Source: CALBTQ01 sp036725605
GTDB taxonomy: Bacteria > Lernaellota > Lernaellaia > Lernaellales > Lernaellaceae
NCBI GenBank assembly: GCA_036725605.1
Contig: DAIMDW010000007.1
Span: 62,001 to 126,000, forward strand
Length of the DNA stretch: 64,000 bases
Direction of reading: 5' to 3'
The notes below the pieces were generated by a model. That model saw nothing but the letters and a program-made list of their open reading frames with translations, was not told where the DNA came from and ran no database searches. Each line of letters begins with the position of its first letter. The stretch's first letter is position 1. This document shows positions 1 through 10,417 of the stretch, in pieces. Both the position numbers and the translations under genes were made by a program.

Positions 1-272
1 CGTTCCCGAACGAGGACATCTGCCGCGTGCTGGCGGGCAAGAAGCGCGCGGTGGTTATCGACCGCAACATCAGCTTCGGCAAGGGCGGCATCTGGGCCGA
101 TGAGATCCGCGGCGCGCTGACGCTCATCGAGGATCGTCCGGATGTGTACTGCTACATCACCGGCCTGGGCGGCCGCGACATCACGCCGCAGGTGATCGAG
201 GAGATCATCGCGGACGCCGAGTCCAAAGAGAAGCCCGAGAGCCTGTTCTACTGGAAGGGGTTGAAGCCATGA
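1..272 (+). CDS. porA: 2-oxoacid:ferredoxin oxidoreductase alpha subunit, C-terminal end (partial)
   Basis: The window opens inside this gene; the reading frame runs from base 3 to a TGA at 270-272 and gives the last 89 residues. The segment AVVIDRNISFGKGG followed by W-DEIR-AL is typical of the C-terminal end of the alpha subunit of pyruvate (2-oxoacid) synthase, which works with the TPP-binding beta subunit to turn a 2-oxoacid, CoA and oxidised ferredoxin into acyl-CoA, CO2 and reduced ferredoxin. The next gene overlaps its stop codon by 4 nt (ATGA) and encodes that beta subunit, which supports the assignment. Substrate specificity (pyruvate or another 2-oxoacid) cannot be read from this fragment. 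Confidence 0.85.
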   Translation, partial: FPNEDICRVLAGKKRAVVIDRNISFGKGGIWADEIRGALTLIEDRPDVYCYITGLGGRDITPQVIEEIIADAESKEKPESLFYWKGLKP

Positions 273-1159
273 GGGAAAATTATCCGCGTGAAGAACTCAT
301 GATGAGCGGCCATCTGGCCTGCCAGGGCTGCGGTGGTTCGGCCGCGATGAGACACGTGCTCAAGGCCATGGGCCCGGACACGGTCTGCATCGTTCCGGCC
401 TGTTGCTGGACGATCATCAGCGGCAACTTTCCCTACAACACGCTGAAGGTGCCCATTTTGCACACGGCCTTCGAGACCGCCGGCGCGGCGGCTTCGGGCG
501 TGCGCGCGGCGCTGGATATGAAGGGGCAGACCGAAACGCAGGTTATGGCGTTCGCCGGCGACGGCGGCACCTTCGACATCGGCCTGCAGAGCCTGTCGGG
601 CGCGGCCGAGCGCAACGAGAACATCATCTATTTCTGCTACGACAACGAAGCGTACATGAACACCGGCATTCAGCGGTCGGGCGCGACGCCGGAAGGCGCC
701 TGGACGACCACCACGCCGGAAAAGCATCCCAAGCGCGGGCCGAAAAAGAACATGGTGCAGATCCTCGCCGGGCATAAGGTGCCCTACGTGGCCACGGCCA
801 ACGTCGCTTTCCCGGAGGACCTGATCCGCAAGGTGCAGACGGCGAAGAAAATCTACGGCACCAAGTTCATCCACATTCTGTCGCCGTGTCCCCCGGGCTG
901 GCGCATCAGCTCGGAGCAGTCGATCGAAGTGGCGCGCCTGGCGACCTACACCAAGGTCTTCCCGGTCTACGAGGTGTTCAACGGCGAGGAGTACCACATC
1001 AACGTGGATCCCAAGGAGATCCCGGTGGTCGAGTACCTCAAGTACCAGGGACGTTTCCGCCACCTGAAGCAGGACGAAGTGGACGAGATCCAAAAGCGCG
1101 TCGATTACGAATGGCGCATCCTGCTGGCCAAGTCGATGGAAGAGCGCTTCCGCGTGTAA
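269..1159 (+). CDS. porB: 2-oxoacid:ferredoxin oxidoreductase beta subunit (TPP-binding)
   Basis: This 296-residue cytoplasmic protein is the TPP- and Fe-S-binding beta subunit of a pyruvate-type ferredoxin oxidoreductase. It begins with a CxxC pair (C18, C21 in CQGCGG) and a further CC pair at 45-46, as in PorB. The TPP-binding stretch GDGGTFDIGLQSLSGAAERN followed by a conserved YDNEAYMNTG segment is present. Length is close to the usual 290-310 residues. The ATG overlaps the porA stop by 4 nt, so the two subunits are translationally coupled. Any gamma or delta subunit must lie upstream, outside the window. A strong hairpin follows. Pyruvate is the most likely substrate, but related 2-oxoacids are not excluded. 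Confidence 0.93.
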   Translation: MRENYPREELMMSGHLACQGCGGSAAMRHVLKAMGPDTVCIVPACCWTIISGNFPYNTLKVPILHTAFETAGAAASGVRAALDMKGQTETQVMAFAGDGGTFDIGLQSLSGAAERNENIIYFCYDNEAYMNTGIQRSGATPEGAWTTTTPEKHPKRGPKKNMVQILAGHKVPYVATANVAFPEDLIRKVQTAKKIYGTKFIHILSPCPPGWRISSEQSIEVARLATYTKVFPVYEVFNGEEYHINVDPKEIPVVEYLKYQGRFRHLKQDEVDEIQKRVDYEWRILLAKSMEERFRV

Positions 1160-1174
1160 AGCGAGTTAAATGAA

Positions 1175-1213
1175 AAACGGGTCGTCGGCATGTACCGGCG
1201 GCCCGTTTCGTTT
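1175..1213. terminator. Hairpin between convergent porB and lipoprotein gene
   Basis: Bases 1175-1188 (AAACGGGTCGTCGG) pair with 1195-1208 (CCGGCGGCCCGTTT) through 14 positions including two G-U wobbles, around a 6-nt loop, with CGTTT behind it. It lies between two convergent genes and could end transcription from both sides. Confidence 0.75.
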
Positions 1214-1222
1214 AAGCGTCGC

Positions 1223-2659
1223 TTAGAATTTCGGATCGGCGAACAGTGCGGTGTAGGCGTCGATCATCCCCTGCGCGGTCTGGCCGCTGGGGCAGACCAT
1301 CGAGTATTCGAAATACACGAACAGGTTGTTGAACATCTCCGGATACATCAGGTACCCCACCCAGTCCTGGCCGAGGTTGACGATCATCTTGTAATCGCCG
1401 GTCATCACGTCGCGCAGTTCCAGGCCGAGCTTGGGCACCACTTCGCCCGGCGCGGTGGCCAGCGTGAACGGTCCCATCCGCCAGGCGGAGATGATCGTGT
1501 CGGCGTACTCGCCCATTGCGGGCACATCGCGCGGAATCAGCCCCAGTTTGCCGACCAGCGTGAAGAACGGGTTCATGAACAGGAAGCTGCCGGTCTGATG
1601 CTTGATGCGGATCATCGGATTTTCGATTTCCACCCCGTCGTCCAGCAGCAGTTGCGCCGTGTCGGCCAGACCGCGCCCGACGCGCCAGGCGTCTTCCCAC
1701 GTGCCCCACGCTTGACCGTCCGGACTGGGCTCGAAGGGCTGGTAGGTGTTTTGCGAGCGCACCGACGCGCCGATGTTGCCCTGCAGGAACATATTCACGC
1801 CGCCCAGGTCGCCGTCCATCGCTTCGTAATAACCGCCGACAAAATCGGCCGAAAGCAGCGTGTTTTCCGGCGGCAGAATCGTCGGGTGGCTGCCCCAGTT
1901 CATCATCGTGGCGATAACCTTGCCGGTCGTTTCCTCGTAAAGCCCCAGCACGGTCATCGTCGAATCGGTGATCGCATCGTCGTCCTTGTCCCACAGGAAG
2001 TTGAAGTGATAATTCGGCTCGAAGCCGGAGTTGGCCACCGCGAAGGCCGGGCGCAGATCGTCATAGGCCATCACGCCCGCGTCAACCGCGCCGCCCAGCA
2101 GCAGCTCCATGTACTCGGGCATGCGGCCCGAAATGGGCGGAATGATCACGCCCCACAACCCGACGGTGTCGGGCGTCTGGTGGCTGTGGCTGGCGCTGAC
2201 GAACACCTGCTCGACCGCGAGGCCGGTTTGCGCGGCCACCTGATCGCGAATGCTCTGCACGTCGTCTTTGAGCAGGCCGACCGAATCCACCGCGATCTGG
2301 ATGACCGTCTGGCCCACCGCGTCTTTGAGGGCGACGGCCGTGGCGTACAGCGGATCGTGCACGCCGGTCGACCAGCGGCACCAGCTCTGCAGCAGGAAGT
2401 ACGTGCCGTAGCCGCCGAGCATCGTGTCGAAATCGGGCGTCACGTCGACTTTCGCGGCGCCGGCGTAAAGGGTGGGCGCGGTGTTGTCGTCATCGTCATC
2501 GTCGTCGATCGCGGTGTCGTCGTCGATCGCGTCGTCGTCGAGCGTATCGTCGTCGGCGGGCGCGCCATCGTCGTTGTCGTCGTCGTCATCGCCGCCGCAC
2601 GCAAAAAATCCCACGGCCACCACCAACAGGAAAAAGCCGATCAACAATTGTGTTTTCAT
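1223..2659 (-). CDS. Neutral/alkaline ceramidase-like secreted lipoprotein with Asp-rich linker
   Basis: The 478-residue product starts MKTQLLIG, has a hydrophobic signal and a lipobox ending at C21 (FFAC), so it should be lipid-anchored outside the inner membrane. Residues 23 to about 58 are an Asp-rich linker (runs of D, DDDT-like units). The rest begins AGAAKVDVTPDF and contains HSHQTPD and NWGSHP, which match the N-terminal catalytic region of neutral/alkaline non-lysosomal ceramidases, zinc amidases that use the histidines of the HSH motif. The usual C-terminal immunoglobulin-like domain is not apparent, so the substrate may not be ceramide. The start at 2659 is chosen because GAGGGCGG stands just upstream; a start 30 nt earlier lacks a site. 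It shares a 3' hairpin with porB. Confidence 0.75.
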   Translation of the reverse strand: MKTQLLIGFFLLVVAVGFFACGGDDDDDNDDGAPADDDTLDDDAIDDDTAIDDDDDDDNTAPTLYAGAAKVDVTPDFDTMLGGYGTYFLLQSWCRWSTGVHDPLYATAVALKDAVGQTVIQIAVDSVGLLKDDVQSIRDQVAAQTGLAVEQVFVSASHSHQTPDTVGLWGVIIPPISGRMPEYMELLLGGAVDAGVMAYDDLRPAFAVANSGFEPNYHFNFLWDKDDDAITDSTMTVLGLYEETTGKVIATMMNWGSHPTILPPENTLLSADFVGGYYEAMDGDLGGVNMFLQGNIGASVRSQNTYQPFEPSPDGQAWGTWEDAWRVGRGLADTAQLLLDDGVEIENPMIRIKHQTGSFLFMNPFFTLVGKLGLIPRDVPAMGEYADTIISAWRMGPFTLATAPGEVVPKLGLELRDVMTGDYKMIVNLGQDWVGYLMYPEMFNNLFVYFEYSMVCPSGQTAQGMIDAYTALFADPKF

Positions 2660-2797
2660 AAATTGCCGCCCTCTATGAATTCGGGACATCGTGTCTGGGG
2701 CGGGATTTTACCGATTTTCCGTTACCCTGTCCAACCTTGGATAGGAAGATAGGCTAACGGTCAAGTTATCCGCGATCCGGTTGCCTTTTATTGCGCG

Positions 2798-2898
2798 CAC
2801 CCCGGGCTGCGTCCGACCCTCTCCCCCAGGAGAGGGGAAGAAACGGCAATCAAATCTCCCTTCTCCCCGTGGGAGAAGGGGCGGGGATGAGGGCTGCC
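2798..2898. repeat. Dispersed intergenic repeat, copy 1
   Basis: This stretch in the roughly 300-bp gap between two minus-strand genes begins CACCCCGGGC and carries two palindromes: CCCTCTCC/GGAGAGGG (2817-2824 with 2829-2836) and CCCTTCTCCC/GGGAGAAGGG (2858-2867 with 2871-2880), then GATGAGGGCTG. A second copy with the same order and orientation sits at 61462-61560. There is no open frame with coding character here. It behaves like a small non-autonomous palindromic repeat. Confidence 0.8.
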
Positions 2899-2904
2899 GT
2901 TATG

Positions 2905-2936
2905 AAAACGCCACTTCCTCAAAAGAAAGTGGCGTT
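2905..2936 (-). terminator. Terminator of the POT transporter gene
   Basis: AACGCCACTT (2907-2916) pairs perfectly with AAGTGGCGTT (2927-2936). Read on the minus strand the hairpin ends in TTTTC, a normal intrinsic terminator 22 nt behind the transporter stop codon. Confidence 0.8.
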
Positions 2937-2958
2937 CGGTTTTCGAAAAGGATTGCGT

Positions 2959-4269
2959 TTAGTGCACGCCGTGCATCCACTTTTTGAGTTTCGGCGACAG
3001 CAACAACAACACGAACGCCGCGCCGCCGGCCGTGATGACCGGAATCGAGAAGAAGTACGCTTTGGTCATCGTGTCGTAGTTGCCGGCGAACAGGCCGCCG
3101 AACAGGTTGGCCAGGAAGTTCGCGCCGAACCAGGTGCCCATCATCAGCGAGGCGAACCGCGCCGGCGACAGCTTGGTGACCATCGACAGGCCGATCGGCG
3201 ACAAGCACAGCTCGCCGGCCGTGTGCAGGAAGTACGCGGCCATCAGCCAGATCAACCCCACCTTGGCGTTGGTCTTGTCCACGATGCCGCCGGCCACGAT
3301 CATCACCACGAAGCCGAAGGCCAACAGGCTCAGGCCGAGCACGAATTTGTGCGGTGTCGACAGGTCGCGATCCTTGCGCGCCAGGCGCGACCACACGCCC
3401 GAGAACATCGGAGCCAGCACCAGAATCAGGAACGGATTGACCGCCTGGAACCAACTGGTCGGGAATTCCCAATTCAGGAAGTGAATCATGCGATCGGTCG
3501 AGTGTTCGGCGAACAAGGTCAGCGAACTGCCCGCCTGCTCGAAGGACGCCCAGAAGAAAATCACGAAGAACGCCATGATGAAGATCACCGCGATGCGGTG
3601 TTTCTCTTCGGTGGTCAGCGGTTCCTGGTGATGGGCCTCGCCGCCGGATTTCGGTGCGTTCGCCGGATACAGGCCGGCGTCGCCGAGGAATTTCTTCTGC
3701 CCCCACATGTACATCAACAGGCCGGCGACCATGCCCACGCCGGCGGCGGCGAAGCCGTAATGCCAGCCGATTTTCTCGCCCAACGTGCCGCAAACCAGCG
3801 GCGAGAACATCGCGCCCAGGTTGATGCCCATGTAGAAAATGGTGAAACCGCCGTCGCGCCGCGAATCATTCTCATGGTAAAGCTGGCCGACGGTCGTGGA
3901 GATGTTCGGTTTGAAAAAGCCGTTGCCCAGGATCAGCAAAAGCAGCGCCGAATAGAAGAAAGGCAGCGGCTCGAAGGCCATCGTGAAATGCCCCAGCGCC
4001 ATGAGCGTTCCGCCGATCAGGATGCACTTGCGCGCCCCCAGGTAGCGGTCAGCGAGGTAGCCGCCCAGCAGCGGCGTCAGGTAAACCAATCCAGTGTACC
4101 AGCCGTAGACCGATCCCGATTTTTCCGTGGAAAACAAAAGCTGCTTGGTCATATACAACACCAGCAGCGAGCGCATCCCGTAGTAGGAGAAGCGCTCCCA
4201 CATTTCCACGCCGAACAGCAGGTACAATCCGCGCGGATGCCTTTTTTCGTTTACGATCGCTTCGGCCAT
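2959..4269 (-). CDS. POT/PTR2 family proton-dependent oligopeptide transporter
   Basis: This 436-residue polytopic inner-membrane protein belongs to the POT (PTR2) branch of the major facilitator superfamily, which imports di- and tripeptides with protons. The first helix carries the ExxERFxYYG signature (E22 to G31), and the second family signature is seen as FTIFYMGINLGAM. About 12 hydrophobic segments are visible, and the protein ends with a short basic tail (SPKLKKWMHGVH). The start at 4269 is preferred because AAAGGGG precedes it; 15 extra upstream codons look non-coding. The gene stands alone between purB and its own terminator. Many POT members of this length are dipeptide permeases (Dtp type), but the exact substrate is unknown. 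Confidence 0.9.
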   Translation of the reverse strand: MAEAIVNEKRHPRGLYLLFGVEMWERFSYYGMRSLLVLYMTKQLLFSTEKSGSVYGWYTGLVYLTPLLGGYLADRYLGARKCILIGGTLMALGHFTMAFEPLPFFYSALLLLILGNGFFKPNISTTVGQLYHENDSRRDGGFTIFYMGINLGAMFSPLVCGTLGEKIGWHYGFAAAGVGMVAGLLMYMWGQKKFLGDAGLYPANAPKSGGEAHHQEPLTTEEKHRIAVIFIMAFFVIFFWASFEQAGSSLTLFAEHSTDRMIHFLNWEFPTSWFQAVNPFLILVLAPMFSGVWSRLARKDRDLSTPHKFVLGLSLLAFGFVVMIVAGGIVDKTNAKVGLIWLMAAYFLHTAGELCLSPIGLSMVTKLSPARFASLMMGTWFGANFLANLFGGLFAGNYDTMTKAYFFSIPVITAGGAAFVLLLLSPKLKKWMHGVH

Positions 4270-4400
4270 GTGAGCCCCTTTCGCTCCGAGAGGATCGGAT
4301 GTGCAAGTCCGCACTTTCTAAAATACGGGGGCGGCCCCGTCAACCGACAATCGAAATTAGTTTGTTATCCGTGTAGTTGCCGATCGCCGGCGTGTTTGGT

Positions 4401-5696
<1,296 letters not shown>

Positions 5697-5699
5697 GCC

Positions 5700-6491
5700 T
5701 CACTCCTCGTCCAGGTCGATCCAGTTGCCGATGCGGTGCTGCATGCCGACGCGCAAGTCGGTGGCGGCGCCCAGTTCGTCGAGCGTCGTGCGCATCAGCG
5801 AATAAGCCCGTTGCGGCGAATTGTTGTTTTCCGACAAATGCGCCAACAGAAGGTAGCGCAAGCCGCCGTGATGCACGTGGCGCACGACCTCGTTGGCCTC
5901 TTCATTTGACAAATGCCCCTGCGTGCCGCGAATGCGCCGCTGCAGCCACAACGGATAATGTCCGTTGCGCAGCATTTCGGGGCAATGGTTGCTTTCCAGA
6001 ATCAGCGCGTCCACGTCGGTCATGCGCTGGATGACCAGCCGCGTGGCCTGTCCCAGGTCGGCCGCGAGGGCCAGACGATGCCCGTTGGCGCGAAAAACAT
6101 AGCCCACCGGGTCGCTCGCGTCGTGGCTGATCGAAAACGAAGTGATGGTCAACGTGCCGATCGTCAAGGTGTCGCCGGCGGGGAAAACCTGCGCCAGATG
6201 GGCGTTTTCGCCGACGGGCTTGAGCTGCCCGCAGGGAGTGAACAGCGTGCCTTCGGTGGCGTAAACCGGCCAGTTGAAGCGTCGCGAAAGAATGCCCGCG
6301 CCGCGGATATGGTCGGAGTGTTCGTGGGTCAAAAGCAGCAGGTCGATGTCGGACGGATTGAGTCCGGCCTCCTGGATACGGCGTTCCATTTCGCGGCCGG
6401 ACAGCCCGGCGTCGACCAGCACGGTCGTGTCGCCGGCGCGAACCAGATACCCGTTGCCTTTGCTGCCGCTGGCCAGTGAAACAAACTGCAA
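5700..6491 (-). CDS. MBL-fold metallo-hydrolase, YycJ/WalJ-like
   Basis: The 263-residue cytoplasmic protein begins MQFVSLASGSKGNGYLV, the classic start of the YycJ/WalJ branch of metallo-beta-lactamase-fold proteins. The di-metal motif HxHxDH is intact (H56, H58, D60, H61). Family members are candidate nucleases or phosphodiesterases; the substrate is not established. The start is a TTG at 6491 with AGGAG six to seven bases upstream, and the protein has no plausible ATG at this point. The frame stays open further upstream but without family similarity. It is the first gene of a pair with purB, separated by only 3 nt. Confidence 0.85.
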   Translation of the reverse strand: MQFVSLASGSKGNGYLVRAGDTTVLVDAGLSGREMERRIQEAGLNPSDIDLLLLTHEHSDHIRGAGILSRRFNWPVYATEGTLFTPCGQLKPVGENAHLAQVFPAGDTLTIGTLTITSFSISHDASDPVGYVFRANGHRLALAADLGQATRLVIQRMTDVDALILESNHCPEMLRNGHYPLWLQRRIRGTQGHLSNEEANEVVRHVHHGGLRYLLLAHLSENNNSPQRAYSLMRTTLDELGAATDLRVGMQHRIGNWIDLDEE

Positions 6492-6583
6492 TACACGCTC
6501 CTGTCGGTGGTGAACAACGCTAGCCGATTCGCCATTTTTCGTCCAGCCCGGCGCGGTTGCCGACAGGCGATTTTTACCGCCGG

Positions 6584-7954
6584 TTACGGTTTGGCGTATA
6601 CGTATTCCAGCGCCATGGTCACCGCGTGCATCTGGTGCTGCGTAACGTCGATGCGCAGTTCGTGCTTGGTGTCGCCCGGGCGGAACGAACCGCTGCGTTT
6701 GGCGTTCATCACGCCGCCGACGGCCAGCGGATCGTCGGTCGGATTCTCCACCAGGAACCTGCACTGGTCGGCCAGCGGACCGCCGATCTGCCAGGCCGTC
6801 AGCTTGTACAGCGAACGGTCGATGACGTAGAGCAGGTCGACCATCGCCGCGACGTCGCCGCGATCCTGCGCGATGCGGTAGGAGCTGATCAGCCCTTCGA
6901 GCGCGTAGGCGTGGTTGCGGCCTTTGCGCAACGTCTTGTGCACGTGGATCATCCAGTTGCCCAGCGCCATCGTGATGTCGCCGTACAATTGGTAGTCCTT
7001 CCACTTGGCAAAATAATATTCGGTGAAGGCCATCGAGCCCCATTGGTAAAAGCCCTTGGTCCGCGCCGAGTCGCGGTCCTTGCGCCAGGCCCGCACGGTG
7101 TAGGTTTCCGCCATGTTCCGCGCCGCGCGTTCGATGGTCGGCACCAGCTTATCCATCTGCAGCAGCCGCGCCGCCTTGCACCAGGCCAGCAGCGTTTCCC
7201 CGTCGTAATAGGGGCTGGACGTGCTCGACTTACCCTGCGAGCCGACGAAGTACTCCTTGGCCACGTGGCCGTTGTCCAGTTGCATCCATTGCAGGAAAGC
7301 CAGATAGCCGTCGAGCTTTTCGCGCAACCGGGTCTCGTATTCCGGCTCGATCGGCTGCCCGGCGGTCAGGTACTCGACGATCGACAGCGCCACCAGCGCC
7401 ACGGTGCCCGCGGCCGTTTTGCGGTCGCTTTTGTATTGCGGAAACAGCGTGTTGTCCGGCCCCGGCACGGTCGCGTCGAACCAGAATTTCAAGCCTTTGT
7501 CCAACGAATCCCTCAATTGCGCGGTCGGCCGATACTTGTAGCACAGCGCCACGCCCCACAGCGCGCCGGCCTGCCGCACCTGGCTGTCGCCCGGGAAGTA
7601 CTTTTTTTCGATCCAATCGTACATGTAATTGAAGTTGCCCTCGGGCGTCTGGTTGATCACCAGGAAGTTTGCGCCCAGCTCGTAACTGTTTTCGAGAATC
7701 CCGCTGTTCATGCGCAGATCGACGTATTCGCTCGGGTCGGCCGGCAACCGCGTGCCGATCTCCTTGCGGATCGCCTTTTTACGCGGCGACCATTTCTGCT
7801 GCGCGCGGATCTTCTTGATGTCCTTGTCCAGGTTCACTTTCTTGTCCGTGCCCGCTTTGTCCTTTTTCTTCTCACATCCGCCGCAAACGAACGCGAACGC
7901 GAGGGTAAGCAGCAACACCCAAATCAAGGTCGTGCCGAGCAACCGTTTTTTCAT
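6584..7954 (-). CDS. Secreted lipoprotein, probable alpha-helical barrel (six-hairpin glycosidase-like)
   Basis: The 456-residue product has a signal peptide with a cysteine cluster (C24, C27 in VCGGC), a Lys-rich linker (KKKDKAGTDKK) and then a long all-helical region. Recurrent helix pairs with W, Y and G at their ends (NFNYMYDWI, QAGALWGVAL, YYDGETLLAW, FYQWGSMAFTEYYF) look like an (alpha/alpha) toroid as in six-hairpin glycosidases and glucuronyl epimerases. I cannot name a family or catalytic residues. The start at 7954 has AGGAAGGG upstream. It is divergent from a heparinase-like lipoprotein gene, and both may act on the same extracellular polysaccharide; that link rests on position alone. 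Confidence 0.6.
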   Translation of the reverse strand: MKKRLLGTTLIWVLLLTLAFAFVCGGCEKKKDKAGTDKKVNLDKDIKKIRAQQKWSPRKKAIRKEIGTRLPADPSEYVDLRMNSGILENSYELGANFLVINQTPEGNFNYMYDWIEKKYFPGDSQVRQAGALWGVALCYKYRPTAQLRDSLDKGLKFWFDATVPGPDNTLFPQYKSDRKTAAGTVALVALSIVEYLTAGQPIEPEYETRLREKLDGYLAFLQWMQLDNGHVAKEYFVGSQGKSSTSSPYYDGETLLAWCKAARLLQMDKLVPTIERAARNMAETYTVRAWRKDRDSARTKGFYQWGSMAFTEYYFAKWKDYQLYGDITMALGNWMIHVHKTLRKGRNHAYALEGLISSYRIAQDRGDVAAMVDLLYVIDRSLYKLTAWQIGGPLADQCRFLVENPTDDPLAVGGVMNAKRSGSFRPGDTKHELRIDVTQHQMHAVTMALEYVYAKP

Positions 7955-7982
7955 CGTCGAACCCTTCCTGGTAAGGTGGAAT

Positions 7983-8030
7983 TTGCCCGAGGAGCGGCAG
8001 CCACATTTGTTTTCATAGAACCTCGGGCAA
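7983..8030. repeat. 10-bp inverted repeat in a divergent promoter region
   Basis: TTGCCCGAGG at 7983-7992 is repeated exactly inverted as CCTCGGGCAA at 8021-8030, with 28 nt between the arms. It lies in the 160-bp gap between two divergent lipoprotein genes. It could be a paired operator or a transcript hairpin at the 5' end of the left gene. Confidence 0.5.
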
Positions 8031-8114
8031 TGCAACCCCGCCCGCGAATGGCGATTGCGCTCCGCGAAGGTTCGGGGTAGTGTTGCGCTTCCGGTCGCTT
8101 GTGCGGAGCGAGAA

Positions 8115-10400
8115 ATGTCCATTCGAATTCGACTGTTGTTATTGCTGCTGTTGCTGCTGGGGGCGGTGGGGTGCGACCGTTCGGAACCGATCAATGCGGC
8201 GACATGCCAGGCGTCACAAACCGACGCTTCGCCCCAATTCACTTCTTACGAAATTCTTCCCTATCGCGTGGAGGACGATCGCGACCTGGACGGCATCGTC
8301 GACAAGCGTGAGGAGATCGACGGCACCGACCCGGACGATCCGGCCAGCGCCCGCGCGTGGCACCCCGATGAAATCGGACCGTTCCCGCGCCTGGTCGCCG
8401 AAGCGGAACGTTGGGCGTTCGCGCGCGAGCAGGTGCAAAATTCCGTCGAGCCCTATCGCACCTATTTTGTGCGGGCGACCTCCGGGGCCGACGCCGTGCC
8501 GGCCGAGCCGAACGTCAGCGATTACGATCCGGACGCTTGCCTGTACAACGCGCGTTTGGCACGCAAGGCGGCGGTGCGCTTTTGGGCGCAGGGCAACGCC
8601 GCCGACGCGGCGAAGGCTTCGTCGCTGATTCGCAACACCGATCCCAACTTCGAAGTGTGGACCTACGACACGATGGATCACGGCGGCATCCTGGTCAGTC
8701 AGGCGCTGATCCTGTTGTGCCAGACCTACGAGATTCTCGCGGTGACCGACGGCTTTGGCGACGGCGAGGCCGAGCAGGCCGCCGCGACGATCAAGCAGCT
8801 CGCCGCGAGCATGTATCATTTTTACGTCGAGTTCATGCCGCTGTGGCTGATGGCCACGCGCAACAATCATACGATCAAGTTCTGGGCCGGCCTCGGTTAC
8901 GTCGCGCTGACCTTCAACGACTGGGACCGCGCCGCCGAGTTGATCAACGGCGGGCTGACCGAAACGGTGTACTGGCAACTGGAAATTCAGAATTGCCCCG
9001 GCGTCGGTTGCTGCCCGGAAGGACCGAATTACCTGGCCTACAGCGCGATCAACTACCTGCCGTTTTTCCTGGCCTACAGCCGCTTCGCCGCCGGGCGCGT
9101 TTATCCGTACAAGACCTCCTGTGCGCATCACCTTTGGCCGTGGTGCGAACCGGAGATCGTCGAGATGGGCGATCCGCTCGACGATACGCGGTTTGTCGAT
9201 CTGCACGAGTGGTGGCGGCGTCTGCGTCTGCCCGGCGGTTACGGACCGCCGCTGGACGATGCCAACCTGCATTGCTTCCCCCTGGGTGTAATTGCCGCGA
9301 TGACCGGCGACGGACGCTACCAATGGGCGCACGAAAACGGCGCGCAGTGCGTGAATTTCACCGGCGACCTGAGTTGGGAGCAAATGCTGCTTGCGCCGGA
9401 TGCGCCTGTCGCGCAGGAGCCCCCGGACGACGAATTGTTCTGGTCGTCGCCCGAAGCGGGGCAGGCCGTCGCCCGCAGCGGGTGGGAAGACGACGCGCGC
9501 TATCTGCTCGTCAACGCCGAGCACGGCAAGGCGCGCGTGCAGGGCATGGGCCACGAGCAGCCCGACGCGACCTCGTTTCAGTTGATCGCGCTGGGTGAGA
9601 TGTTCCTGATCGACTCGGGGTACATCAGTTACGACGAACGGCATTACGTGGCCGGGCCGGAAAACCACAACCTGATTCTGGTCGACGGGCAGGGGCCGCC
9701 GCGCGGCTTTCAGGGGCTGGGCGCCGATGTCGACGCCTATCTGACCGAGGCGGAGCAGGACGGCGACGTGGCCTATTTCGTCGCGCAATCCGCCTGGGCC
9801 GGGGCGAGCTTCACGCGCTGGACGGGGCTGATCGCCGACGATTATTTCGTCGTCGCCGATTGGGTCGACGGCAACGGCGCGCACACCTACGACTGGCTCG
9901 GCCATACGCAGGCCGGCGGCACGACCAACGGTGAATTTCTCCCCGCCGACAACGGCGCGACGCTTATCCGTCCCAACGGCGACATGACCTTGGCGGTGGC
10001 CGCCGCGCCCGGCGGCGCCGTGTTGTCCGACTACGAGGACGAGCACGGCTACAGCCACGGCGGCATCCAGTTGCACCGCGTGTTGCGGGCACGGGCCGCG
10101 GCCGACGATCCGACGTTCCTGGCCGTGTTCGCGCCGCATTGGCCCGATGAACCGCAACCCGTGTTGCGCTCGCCGGACTGCGGCGACAGCGTGGCCGTGC
10201 ATATCCTGGAAAAGAACGAGGTGATCGACGTGTGGGCGTCGGCGTTGCCGGGCGCCGACAACGAACTTTCACCCTCGGCCACCAACCTGCCGCGCATCGC
10301 CAGCGACGCCCAATTGTTCTGGGTGCGCCTGGACGCGGCGACGCTGACCGTGCTGCAAACGTGGCGGCGCGGCGGCACGTATCTCACCGTCGGCGATTGA
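8115..10400 (+). CDS. Heparinase II/III-like lipoprotein with Ca-binding repeat
   Basis: The 761-residue product starts MSIRIR, has a poly-leucine signal and a lipobox ending at C20 (GAVGC). Residues 50-70 (DDRDLDGIVDKREEIDGTDPDDP) resemble a thrombospondin type-3 or EF-hand-like calcium loop. A helical region follows with N-N-H and Y/W residues typical of alginate and heparin lyases (NNHTIKFWAGLGYV). The C-terminal half contains GHEQPDATSFQLIALGEMFL-DSGY, close to the heparinase II/III beta-sandwich motif (GH-D--SF-L---G---L-D-G). It is probably a polysaccharide lyase at the cell surface; the substrate is unknown. The start is set by GGAG six bases upstream. deoC follows after 17 nt. Confidence 0.75.
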   Translation: MSIRIRLLLLLLLLLGAVGCDRSEPINAATCQASQTDASPQFTSYEILPYRVEDDRDLDGIVDKREEIDGTDPDDPASARAWHPDEIGPFPRLVAEAERWAFAREQVQNSVEPYRTYFVRATSGADAVPAEPNVSDYDPDACLYNARLARKAAVRFWAQGNAADAAKASSLIRNTDPNFEVWTYDTMDHGGILVSQALILLCQTYEILAVTDGFGDGEAEQAAATIKQLAASMYHFYVEFMPLWLMATRNNHTIKFWAGLGYVALTFNDWDRAAELINGGLTETVYWQLEIQNCPGVGCCPEGPNYLAYSAINYLPFFLAYSRFAAGRVYPYKTSCAHHLWPWCEPEIVEMGDPLDDTRFVDLHEWWRRLRLPGGYGPPLDDANLHCFPLGVIAAMTGDGRYQWAHENGAQCVNFTGDLSWEQMLLAPDAPVAQEPPDDELFWSSPEAGQAVARSGWEDDARYLLVNAEHGKARVQGMGHEQPDATSFQLIALGEMFLIDSGYISYDERHYVAGPENHNLILVDGQGPPRGFQGLGADVDAYLTEAEQDGDVAYFVAQSAWAGASFTRWTGLIADDYFVVADWVDGNGAHTYDWLGHTQAGGTTNGEFLPADNGATLIRPNGDMTLAVAAAPGGAVLSDYEDEHGYSHGGIQLHRVLRARAAADDPTFLAVFAPHWPDEPQPVLRSPDCGDSVAVHILEKNEVIDVWASALPGADNELSPSATNLPRIASDAQLFWVRLDAATLTVLQTWRRGGTYLTVGD

Positions 10401-10417
10401 ACCGGAAAGGAAGAACG

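Noticed and set aside
2472..2678. Plus-strand Ser-rich frame opposite the Asp-rich linker
   Set aside because: This is only the antisense of GAC/GAT repeats; the same occurs opposite the other Asp-rich stretches (for example 46166 and 16887).
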